Shown here piece after piece: positions 42,658 through 53,606 of a stretch of DNA of 64,000 nucleotides; positions within the stretch are counted from its first letter, which is position 1, and each line of letters begins with the position of its first letter. The DNA lies in NCBI GenBank assembly GCA_030581615.1, contig JAKTTT010000027.1, positions 220,929-284,928 of the forward strand, written 5' to 3'. The DNA is from Alloascoidea africana. Lineage: Eukaryota; Ascomycota; Alloascoideomycetes; Alloascoideales; Alloascoideaceae. The notes beneath the pieces are model-generated. The model made no database searches, was not told where the DNA came from, and saw only the letters and a list, made by a program, of their open reading frames with translations. The position numbers and the translations under genes are program-made.

Positions 42658-45600
42658 TTACCAAACTGGCATCCACCCGATATACATTCGACATAAATTC
42701 TCTGCTGAAGTAGCCTGTAGTATCAACGCTTCAACTTGGCCTTCCACGCTCATAGGCAGCTCATCTCTATCAAGAATGCCTCTGATCTTTTGTCTGATGG
42801 TCGACAGACTTGCTTCCGGGAGTCGTTTTGTGGCTTTGTGTTTGCGGCGTGTTGAAGACCAGTCAATGATAGGATCATGCAAAAACGTCTCCATAATATT
42901 CATGAGTGTGCTCTCATTGCTTCTCAGTAGTGTCATTGTAACCTCACAAGATTTGCGGAAGGGACCCTCGACACCACTAATACTACACGCATCCACCATG
43001 TTTTGAGTAAGCCTAAAGGGAACACGCTCAGGGACATCCAGCGAAAGACCTTTTTCAAAAAGACAGTCAAAATCTACATGGAGAATGCTGCCATCTGCCT
43101 CGCTAAACAGTATATTCTCGCCGTGCCTGTCTCCAAGCCCCAGAATATATCCAACCATAGACATTACCGCACTGCTTCGTGCATAATTGTTTCTCGCATT
43201 GTACCATGAGTTGGGATCTGGAAAGGCCTCTAAGAACCAAGTATAGAGTACAGGCTTGAAGTGTTGCAGTAGTCGGTTGAAATTTTCCAGCTTCGTTGCC
43301 AACTGCATGGTTGGAACTCCTAGAGCTTGTCTTAGCGTATTATAGTTGATGGCCACCCCTCTGGCAACGTAGCCCTTCTGGATGATGTCCCTCATTGGCC
43401 TTGTTCCTGGGACCCATTCAATGATGCCATAATTTTCATTCATAGGCACAACTGCATAAGTTGTGATGGTGAGCTTCCGCTTCGAGGATTCTGTGCCTCG
43501 TTGCAAAAGCCTGTCAATCATTGTTGTGAATTCCATAAGACGGGAGTCTTTTCTCAAATCATCATTGGGCTTGCAAAGGAGAATGTACTTGTGGCCATCG
43601 GACCCATTCACCACGATTCGTCTAGGCTTCTGCAACGAGTTCAAAACCTCAACCTTGTCCTCAATAGAATTAATCGTTGCCCTGGTAGATATCGGGAAGG
43701 CATTATGGTTTTTTATCGCAGCAGGTTCAGAAGGCAATGTGATTGTCATGTTCTTTCGTACAGGAACAACAAGTCCACAATTCGCAGACTTGTGATCAAA
43801 CTTGAAATCGTGCTTGAGACTTCCTGAAGAGTTTCGTGATTTGTACTCTGTAGAGCAGACGCGTAACAACTGGTCGAAAAGTTTCTCTGCTGGCTTCAAA
43901 ATCGATAAGAAATATAATGATTCCTTTCTACTATTGCATCTACAGGCTCTCATCAAGGCCTGGGTTGCTTTTTCCTTTCTCTCGGTATTCGTAGACCGCG
44001 ATTGAGCAAAAACCGACCATAGAGCATGCCGTGGATACTCGATAGTGACAAGTGTTATAATATCAGTCAACATATCGAAAACGTCTTCATCTGGATGGCA
44101 CAACCTCGACAAAAGTTGTGAAAGCACAACATAAAACAAGTACTTTGGTAACCTTTTATAGTATTTATCGATCTCAATATTCAGCTTTTTGAGATTTAGT
44201 ACGCGCTCCTTTAGTGAGCTTGAATCTGGCTTGGAATTGAAAACCTGCTCAGCAAAGTCAAGCCAGAGAGTCATCACTTTAGGTAGAGATTCATACAAAT
44301 ACTTTAATCCATACTGCATGGCACGCAGGGAGTTTTTAGCTATGAGAAGGTAGTATTCTCCATTTTGACTGCTCATAATGTTAGTATCTAGATGATAGAG
44401 AGGCAAAATCTGTATTGCTTACTATGATCGTGAGCGTCGCTCCAATGGTAAGGCAGCTTGTGAATCATGGAGCTTTATATAGTACTTTCCAAGGTAGTAA
44501 TGACCCTTTTCCCATCTTCATCAAAAATGTTAGTAGACTTAGAGTACACTGAAAAATAAAGCACTTACGTTTGGTTCATCCGAATGGCCTTTTGATATTC
44601 TTCTATAACAGATCCTGTATAGCTTTGAGCAGACGCGTCCAGCCATTTAGCGTACTTCAACTGGATCTTTGCATATTCAGTCTTGTCACCAACGAGGTGA
44701 GAATCTAAAACAGTTTTCATTGAAACCAGAGCCTTTCTGTGCTCGCCCTGGTTCCACAATATTTTAGAGTATTCTACTGTGCTCTTGATGTCCTTGCTAA
44801 GCAAAGAATGAACATTTGCTTTCGTGGCAAGATCCAGCCTGCCATTCTTCCGAGCAATTCGAGCACAATGAGCCCAAGTTGCGTTAATGTCATGATCAAA
44901 GCTTTCGCTTCTACATAGTTATTATTAGTCTTTGGATTAGCCTTTGAACATAGAATGTGCACTTACCCTGAGAGTATTCCAGCAGATCTTCTAAGAGAGA
45001 GAAGGTACCACAATGAATGAAAGTCATTTCCCACTGAAAGCATCCGGCTGTCCATAATCTCCGTTATCCTCTCTGGTGGAATTTCAACTCCTGCTTGAGA
45101 GGCTCCAGCTATACCCTCCAAATCAGACAGCCCATGTAGCATGACAAGATATTCGCTGGATCTAGAAATAGCCATAGTTGGCGTGCGTGATAATGCTGAA
45201 CATACTCGTTCTCGTGCTGCTTTGATCGCATCTGCAATTCCATTGGTGTTTCCGTCATTGAGACGAAGAAGCGCTTTCGCAATGTTGTAATTTAATGATG
45301 ATTGGATGTTATTTCGGTTTGAGGATGAATCTGCCAACTGGATCCATCTCTTGATATCTTCTGATCGACCAGTGGCCCAGGAAGCCTCTATTGCCAAGTC
45401 AAACCATTCATTCGGAATATCTTGAGCATGCACATACTTGGTATTCACGAAATCGTTCAAATGTTTGAGGACATCCTCCTGCATGTTGTGCTCACGGAGA
45501 CATTCTAAAAGAGAAGTAAAGTTGGTATCATCGTGATCAACCTCTGTTAGAGTTTCGTAAAAGTCAAGAGCTGTGTCCCAGTTATCACTATATCTGAACT

Positions 45601-48600
45601 GCTTTATCTTATCCTCAATAGAAGAAGTCGAGAATGTGGCAAAAACTCCGTCAAGCGCATCAGGATCATCTATACTGGCATACATGGTTTGCACTGTGTT
45701 GTTGAAATCTACTCGCACGAAATCTTGTTCCTTGGAAGAATCATCGCGCCATTCTCTCCAGCATTGCTCTAAATAAAGAATAGCCCGCGCGTAGCTTCCA
45801 CAATCAGCAGAACGCTTCGCCATCAACTCTGATGGTATAAGCTTCAGCAGTTTCTCAATTGAAGTTGGGGAAGGCAAACCTTTAGATTGTGAGTGTGTCT
45901 TTGCGTACAGCCTATGGGCGTGTAACCATTTACTAAAATAATCGACAAGCGAAAAGATAGTTTGATAACATGATCGAACGCTTTCACCAAGCTCGTGACC
46001 AAAAGAATCGGGGTCTATTCGCAGAACCAGAAGTATCTCATCTGTAATGTCCTTTCTGTCAGCATCGCTCCCGTCAATCATGACATTAAGTGTAATGTAT
46101 GGCAAGACAAAAGCACTGATAGACAGATCTTGATCTCTGATGATTCTGCTGCAGACCCAAAATATCTGTTCTGAATTAGGCCCTCTGGCCTTGCCTAACA
46201 AATCAAAAGTGAATTCTCGTAGCCATTGCGAATGGGGTTTTGTCAGGCTGAAAATCGGATACTTTGCTTTAGCCTGTGGTGCCAGACTGACAGAATATCT
46301 AGAGCTGATCAAAGGAATCAAGGTCGACTTTGCCAAATCACTAAAGTTATCCCAAATAATTTTTTCAGTGCAATCTGCCGAAAGCTTAGGGTTAAGAATA
46401 GATTTCCCCAAGTTACAGAACTTGAGATACTCTTGCATTGCATAGGCTAGAAATAGTTGTTTTCCTGGGTCGGATGAAGCCCAAAATGCCTTGACAAGAT
46501 AGTCTTCCAGGAATGTAACAACAAAATGGATGCTCTCATCAGCCATTGTAAAATTGTTTACGACAATAAGATCCTCCACATCTTGACTTCTATTGAATTT
46601 GTTTGGGTCTAAAGCACCAATCAATCCAAGGCATGTAGAAGCCAATTTAGGAATCTCAGAATCACTGTTAATAAATTTGCTGACAGCGTTCAATAGCACT
46701 CTAACAACATATGATATTGTGATCTTGTTCTGCCCCGAATTCACAATCTCGCGAAAAGTACTTTGGTTCGAATTTAAATACTCTTGAATTTCGCTGAGTG
46801 ATTGCTTAACCACATATACATTATCATTAGAGCATCTTTTGGTAAAGCTTTGGAAAACAGCTTGAATCGTTTTATCCACGCCTGAAGGCTTTATAGTCTT
46901 CATAATTGTATCACTGAGATTTTCGTCAATTGTTGCAATGCACTGTACATAGGGTAGTCCATTTTCAAAACTTTTACGAACAAGCTTCTTTCGATTTACT
47001 ATTGTCTGTAATAAAGCTTTTCCCTCCCTCTTGGCTGTCCTGCTCAAGTTGTCCCATCGCTGAAGGATAATTGAAAACACCAGGTCAATTATTGTGCCGA
47101 GATGCTCATTCTCGAGACTGTTTACGAGTTGTACCCAAGATTGGAACGTAAAGCTATCCAGTTGAGGAATATCTATCGCGGCCTGGAAACAGGTGCAAAG
47201 CTGAGGAAGTGCTGAGACGATATTTCTCCCAAAGACTTGTGCGAGATATCCTATACCTCTCACACCTCTAAGCTTCTCTGAAAATGGTTTTTTCCCTCTT
47301 GTATCATGAATGAGGTCAGAAAATAATTGTACAATTCCAAGCACATTTTCCTCAAGAAACAATTTCAGGCACTCAGCATCACTGACATTTTCAGCAATAG
47401 GAGCTGAAATTTTTGCTACCCGTGCAACTAACATCAAAGCCTTTTGAGCCCGTGTGCCAGCCTGGGGATCATTGTCGGTGCTAATACTCTTCAGTATCTC
47501 CCATGCGTATTCAATCGGCGCTGTACTTAATAGTGTTTTCACACCGGCTCCTCTAAACTTGGAAGAGATATTGGAGAGTTTTCTATGAGCACTTTCCTCA
47601 AGAGTCTCAGTTTTCTTGTTCTGGTCATTATCTGGCGATGTTAGCAAAACACCAAGAATTTCATGCATATTGGTCAAGCAAATGTTTAAAACCGTAGTTC
47701 CTGCTGCCTGGGAAATTGAATTTAAAACTGAATACCTTCCAGATGATACCAAATATGGCGTCGTATAGGCCTGGGTCCGAACCAAGAAATCATTTAAAGG
47801 GATATTAATCAGTTCTGATATTCTTTGGGCTATGAACGGTTTGGAAATCAGCTGCTTGGTGGCCATTATGCTGATGCTAGGCATGAATGGTGAAAATAGT
47901 TGGTATGGCGTTTTCCTTCGAGCCCTTGCTATCATCTCCAGTTGATTGAACGCAAGCGATACTTGAAACTCGTTTTTAGAGCCAAGATAATCAATCATTT
48001 TGATTAAAATGACATTTAGCCTTTCTCCCTCAATTACACAAGCAAGCCCTCCCCATGCCATTATTATGGATTCTGCAAGATAACGTTTTTGTCCTAACTC
48101 TATGTCCATCAATATCTTGAAGATCAGATCACAGTAAAAATCGGGATCATTACTTTTGTCTTCGTCGGTCGATGAACTTGCACTGGAGCTGCCAATGACA
48201 AGCAACGGCAACGTTTGGGTTGCTAGTATTCTTACATCCCTGGTTGTACTTTGAAGTTGTGAAAACAGCCACGAAAGAACGTTCTTTCGATCACTATAAA
48301 GCGGTAATTGAAAATGGGCAAATATTCTCCTTAGCGATAGCAAAAGCGTAATCTGGTAGAGAACTTCTTCAGAAAAACCATTATTCCGAGATAGAAGGGT
48401 CTCAATAACGTCAAGAGCTTTCTCGAAAAAGTCATTCCCTGGAGTCTTTTGGGCACCTGTTCCATCAAAGTCAGAAAGAAATTCTATCCCATCGCAAACC
48501 CGACACACGCCTAGATGAGAATCAAAAGTGTCATTTTCAACACAAGCCATAACACCCAAAGATGCCAATATTGAGATTGCGGATATTGGAGAGAGTGATC

Positions 48601-50239
48601 CAAATTTGTTGTCACTGTCATTCATTATAAAGTCATGAAGTTGGAAAATGCTATTAAAATTGCCAGGAATTTGAAGATAATGCTGTACTATTGTGAGTTT
48701 GGTTTGAGTGAGCAAATCCTGTGTGCTTGATCTCAATTCTCCAGTTGCTAATAAGTTCAAAGATTCCATAATTTGCAATCTCTTCAACTCAAGAGGGAGG
48801 ATGGCGAACGGTTTCATTGCCAAAGATGCAACAGTTAGATCAAAAGGTTGTTTTTCAGGTGATTGTGAGGTGACCTTTGCTGAAATGTTTGTCTCAGCAA
48901 AGCAAATAATACAAATAGATCTGATAAGATATGGTTGGATCTTGATGCTCTTTTTCTCTGTGGAAGGGTCTTTGTAAAACTTATTAAGAAGCAATTGGGG
49001 AGGCAGGGTCTGGAAAAAAGAACCCAGATTTTTGCGGTCCAAACCGAAAAGAAAGAAAGAAAGCAACAGATATGTCAATGCTAATTGAGTTCGACGAAGA
49101 TTTTCCAATTTGAATACATCATCGTCGATGAGCAAAAGCTCATGGGCCCATAACAGGCTCAGATTGAAGTTTGCTGTGGATGCGCGGTTATCCTCAATTG
49201 TAATGTTAATCAATTCACATAGTGCTAAATCGATTGTTGAGTTGTCCAGCATTTTCTCCAAAGTGCAGTGCCTTAGAGTAAACCAGAACCTATTTAAAGA
49301 TGTTTGGATTCGAACCTGCCATTGAACACCAATCATCAGCTTATTTTTTATTCGTTTTTCAAGAATAAGAGCAAAAAGCATTATGCCTATTTGAATGCAT
49401 TGGTTAAAAGAGGTAAAGTTCGAGAAAAAGGGATCGTTTGATAGTACATTTGGCCCATGCTTTGATAGTGTCATGAGCTTCTGTAGAATATGTGTTACTG
49501 TGTCAAACACTCCGTTTGATATATGAGTTCTGTGAATCCAGGACCTGCCTCCGTTGCCGATACTATGGTTTTCCATCTCGTTATTGTTGCATAGTGGTAT
49601 GAAAAGCAGACGTTGTAGTGTAGCCCTTGACTGGTTAACGAGCTTCAGGTGATTTGAACCCAAGAAAGGAATCACTGACTCAATCATAACATCATATAGA
49701 TACTGAGGAGAAGTTTGGAATAATCGTGAAACAGTAATGGATTGGGGATGTAGTGGCTTGTTAATAGAAGTAGGATCAACTCTGTATCGCAGAACAAATC
49801 CACTCCTTGAAATGACAATCTGGATAGCTATGAAGCATTTTGAAACAAGTTCAACATCCTCAACTGTTAAAGGAAAGAGGTTAATAAAATTCACTTTCTA
49901 TAAGAAGAAATGCAACATACCATTCAGTTCAGCTTTATAATGCAATGGACTCAGGATTTTCTGGCCTATACAGGCTAAAAGTCGTCTTTCTATGATAGGG
50001 TCAAACTTCTTTAGTTCTTGGCTTCCCTGTTCATCACCTCCAGAAATAGTGTCTTCCAGCGATCCATTTCCGCTCAGATTAGCTCTCGTAGAACTGCTCG
50101 CACTGTTTAAAACTTCATCAAGCAGTCTCTGAAATTTGGAGCTGTTTTCTCCATGTTTTCGTTTCCTTGGTCTTTCACCTTCTGAAACTATGGAGAAGCT
50201 ATCTGCTGAGAGTGATTCAGCTCCCACTGAATTGACCAT
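42658..50239 (-). CDS. MEC1: MEC1, ATR-family checkpoint kinase, five exons
   Basis: Exons in transcript order are 50239-49921, 49863-44967, 44910-44569, 44515-44423 and 44368-42658, giving 2453 residues; the four introns are 53-57 nt with consensus donors and branch sites. S. cerevisiae MEC1 has 2368 residues. The FAT region is visible from about residue 1740 (ATWAHCARIARKNGRLDLAT, WEKGHYYLGKYYIKL). The kinase domain has GLGDRHGEN, HVDFDCLFEKG and PERVPFRLT near 2290-2330. The FATC end is MYIGWMPVW. It is the central DNA damage and replication checkpoint kinase, with Ddc2/Lcd1 as partner. The last intron could use GAG or CAG as acceptor; CAG was chosen. Confidence 0.96.
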
Positions 50240-50373
50240 GATTAGCAGTGACCTTGCACCTCATAAAATCACTATCTTGAGTACTCGGTTTACAGTAGGC
50301 TAAAAGCCGCCAACTCCTAGATCCTACCCTGTTGTTGACCTGTCTCAGGACATCGCTGGTGACTTTTAGTCAA

Positions 50374-50397
50374 ACGCGTACACGAAAAGATCACGTG
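50374..50397 (-). promoter_or_regulatory. Clustered MCB, SCB and CACGTG sites upstream of MEC1
   Basis: ACGCGT (50374-50379), CACGAAA (50381-50387) and CACGTG (50392-50397) lie within 24 bp, about 135-158 bp before the MEC1 start. The first two match binding sites of the G1/S factors MBF and SBF; the third matches Cbf1/Pho4-type sites. Function is inferred from motif identity. The rest of the 368-bp gap 50240-50607 holds nothing else I can support. Confidence 0.45.
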
Positions 50398-50607
50398 TGG
50401 CTGCTCGACTCATCTTGAATTTATGTGTTTTCGGTAACCTTGTATATTGAGGTTGAACACGATTGTGTACAGACTTTGATGCAGAACTATCCAAATAAAA
50501 AACTAAATCAACATCCTAAAACCGTCATGATCTATGTATATCAAAAGTGTGCTATAAGGACAGGGCTATCCTAAGTAAGTTCCCTCTCATTTTCTAGGCT
50601 GAGAAAT

Positions 50608-53073
50608 TTATTTCTTGAGGGATTGTGATTCTGATTGAGGAGGTAAATCATACAAAAAATCGCTTTGCCCAGAAGAAGACGATAGCTGAGAGGAAGTTGT
50701 AATTTGGGACACAAAACTGCGAAGATTACTGTCTGCCGCTTTTTGTTCTTCCAAAATCCCATTCGAGTTTGGTGTTCCTACGAGGAACCGAGAGTCTTCA
50801 TTTAGTAGATTCAGCATATCTAGAGCAAGGTTCTCGGTTTCATGACGCTCGGAACTAGTATCGCTCTTTGCATCATCTTTATACCGTGGAAAGCCGTTAG
50901 CAATATGCTTCAACTCATTTGAAGAGAGATCTTTATCTTTCGTCCCGTACCATTTTCCTAGTTTTTTGAAAGTGGTGGAGAAAGATCCCCTAGATGCCTT
51001 TTGATTATCACTTTCGGCATTTGAGTAGAGTGAGGGTGAGGACTTGTCAAAATCAAACATAAATTTTAGTCTGCTTGAGGAGTCTGATGCGATAGAATTC
51101 CCATTATACTCTTGAGTATCTGTTTTAGAATAGTTGCTCGGGGAGTAACTACGCTCAGATCCAGTGGAAGCTTCGCTATCCCCTTCTTTTCTTCTTTTTG
51201 AAGCAGCACCACTATTTGGATCTTCCGGGTGCTCTGTAGCAATGAAAACTCCATCCGACAAAAACTGATCATTTGACAGTTTCACAACAGATTTTGTTTT
51301 CTTTGATAAAAAGGAAGGAACTATTTTTGAAGCTTCTTTGCTTGTTTTAGAATGTGAATCAGCTTTACGGTCATGTAAAGAGTTGCTGCTAGTATGTTGG
51401 CATGCTTTTGACCGCAATTTATAGTGTTCATCATTCTGATTAAGGTCTGATGGTTTTCCTTTATCTGCTGTAGGAACAGGTTGCGAGGACTTGGGGTCAA
51501 AATCTGGACGAACAGCTTTATCCCATATGCCTGCTCGATACAACTCTCCTTCTGTGGATAAGAACACAATATCATCGAAAAACGGTAAAACGAGACTCTC
51601 TTTCACTGCGTCTCTTAACATGGCTTTAAGCATACTGGTTATTATTCCTGAAGTGATCTGTTTCGAAGAAATTACAGGCTCGATTTTAAGATGCATAGAT
51701 GGCATAGACTTGAAGGCATACCATAGCCTATTTGAAGGTGGGGGCTTTAACTGAAAAACTATATCACCTTCAAGACTTTCCAGGGTGATGCTAAGCGTTA
51801 TCTTCACTTCAGTTGCCGCAAATCCAGTCCCCAAATTTATATCGATAGATGTTTCTATTTGCACATGGAAGCCACCGGTGTAAGAGACATGGGCTTCTAT
51901 TTGCATTTTGCCTTCTGGAGACAGGTCCCTCAGCCTGGGAGAAGTGAAAAAAGGAGCCGATGTTCCAACCTGCAACTCTGTCAATTCGAAATCTCTTAAA
52001 AATGCTGGCTTTTGGAGTTTCGCAAGTTTCTTTCTGACTTTTTTCCTGAAAATGTTTTCAAACTCTGGGGTTTTATAAACAGATAAGAACAGCCTTCCGA
52101 TTAATGCGTTGAACCACTTGTTTTCTAAATGCTCCTCAGATGAATTTAACGTCTGTATCAGACTAAGAACATCCACCGTTCTGAAATGCATCGAGGATGC
52201 ATAAATATTTGGATCAATAATCTGCTCATTTTTGTCCTTCTTCTTGTGATTAAGTTTTTTTGTTGCTCGTATTAAGGCAAAGTAAATATCTTCCCTCTCG
52301 TAATTGTTTTCTGAATACAAATAAAAAGCATCTTTAGGGGGCTTTTCATCATTTAGTGCATCTAGTGGCGTTTTCGGCTTGGGTGTATGGGAAAGAGAAG
52401 CAGCCGAATAAGCGGGAGGAGTGGAAGCCTCTCTCATTGAAGCCCGCCTTCGATCCTTCTTAATGAGGCAAATAGCAGTTCTCTTTGTAAAAAGTTCTAC
52501 GTCAGGCAAGTTTCTCGGCCAAAACGACACAAAGTAATTCGACATCACTATCACCTGAAGCACTTTAGACTGAGACTCATCTTTGTACAGAAACAGATTT
52601 CCATGCTTAAGAACACAAAAGTACTTGTTTTTCGCATAAGTCGAGCTTGTTGGTTTGCCCGAGTTGTGATCGTTTGATGAGGGCCCATTCTTATTGACCA
52701 GTTTGTAAAGGGAGGAGTAAGCCGAGTTGGTGTTGTTATGGAGAGAAGCAGAATCAGGTTGTGCATGTGGGTATTCAAAGTAATCTCTACTGACCACTAG
52801 CCACCCCGAGAAAGATGTATTCAGGCCTGAATCTTTGAGCTCTTCTACTTCTGATGCTTTGAGATGCTCGCTCATAGAGTGCGTAGATTTGGCAAGCATG
52901 CTCTTGTCACAGCATGGTTGATTGATCTTCCCTGTTTCCTTATCTAAGCAGTCCCTGTTTAGATTTATGGTTGGAGATCTTACCCAAATGAATGTCAAAA
53001 TTAGCGCTGCCACAATTGGGACAAACGTTATGCCACCTAAGATATACACTGTTATGAATGTGAGCAGGTTCAT
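50608..53073 (-). CDS. NVJ2: NVJ2/TEX2-like SMP-domain lipid-transfer protein
   Basis: The 821-residue protein has an N-terminal transmembrane helix (about 5-30). A PH-like region at about 90-260 follows (YFCVLKHGNLFLYKD, FVSFWPRNLPDVELF). The SMP domain lies at about 300-505 (ENKWFNALIGRLFLSVYKT, EAHVSYTGGFHVQIETS). The tail is Ser-rich and disordered. This matches S. cerevisiae NVJ2, an ER protein at nucleus-vacuole and ER-Golgi contacts that transfers ceramide. It is divergent from SMC2. Confidence 0.83.
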   Translation of the reverse strand: MNLLTFITVYILGGITFVPIVAALILTFIWVRSPTINLNRDCLDKETGKINQPCCDKSMLAKSTHSMSEHLKASEVEELKDSGLNTSFSGWLVVSRDYFEYPHAQPDSASLHNNTNSAYSSLYKLVNKNGPSSNDHNSGKPTSSTYAKNKYFCVLKHGNLFLYKDESQSKVLQVIVMSNYFVSFWPRNLPDVELFTKRTAICLIKKDRRRASMREASTPPAYSAASLSHTPKPKTPLDALNDEKPPKDAFYLYSENNYEREDIYFALIRATKKLNHKKKDKNEQIIDPNIYASSMHFRTVDVLSLIQTLNSSEEHLENKWFNALIGRLFLSVYKTPEFENIFRKKVRKKLAKLQKPAFLRDFELTELQVGTSAPFFTSPRLRDLSPEGKMQIEAHVSYTGGFHVQIETSIDINLGTGFAATEVKITLSITLESLEGDIVFQLKPPPSNRLWYAFKSMPSMHLKIEPVISSKQITSGIITSMLKAMLRDAVKESLVLPFFDDIVFLSTEGELYRAGIWDKAVRPDFDPKSSQPVPTADKGKPSDLNQNDEHYKLRSKACQHTSSNSLHDRKADSHSKTSKEASKIVPSFLSKKTKSVVKLSNDQFLSDGVFIATEHPEDPNSGAASKRRKEGDSEASTGSERSYSPSNYSKTDTQEYNGNSIASDSSSRLKFMFDFDKSSPSLYSNAESDNQKASRGSFSTTFKKLGKWYGTKDKDLSSNELKHIANGFPRYKDDAKSDTSSERHETENLALDMLNLLNEDSRFLVGTPNSNGILEEQKAADSNLRSFVSQITTSSQLSSSSGQSDFLYDLPPQSESQSLKK

Positions 53074-53606
53074 CGTATCAACGTTGTACTCAACGCCGTG
53101 GGAGATATGTGATGAGGTAGTATATCCTCCCGGGGCATTACACAGTGAAACCTATCAGAGCAAACGCAGAAAAGCCGTCCAGTGGTTCAACCTCTAATCG
53201 CCTTACGGGTGAAAAAGAAGCAAGAAGAGTTTCACTGGAAGAGATGAGCATATTGATGTGGATGGTCATGAAGCAGATGAAAGCTTAAATAAAGCAGGGT
53301 AAAAGTCGAATCCTCGGCAGAACGGTAAGGAGATAAGAAAGCCGCCGGGCACAAGTAGCATCGCCAGAAGCAGCCAGTTCTGTTGCTCGTTTCCATCGTG
53401 AAACAGAAATATATTTTAAACATCTGTTTGCAAACGAACGATATAATTGTGCCTGTTGGCCCGAGGTGTTTGGCCCCAGCAAAACAGGCCAGCTCACAAT
53501 AATATGTTTCACGTGACTGTGCGCCGTCACCAGGGCGACGGATTTTATAAACAAGTTCTCTTTTGCTCCGTCCCGCTCCTCCAACATTGGACAGATACCC
53601 AGCGAA
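53074..53606. promoter_or_regulatory. Shared promoter region of NVJ2 and SMC2
   Basis: It contains TCACGTGA centred on CACGTG at 53510-53515, about 92 bp before the SMC2 start, and a TTTTATAAA tract near 53541. No ORF of interest was seen. Confidence 0.4.

Noticed and set aside
49898-50239. Separate small gene upstream of the MEC1 main exon
   Set aside because: A 57-nt intron with consensus signals and matching phase joins it to the MEC1 frame, so it is exon 1.
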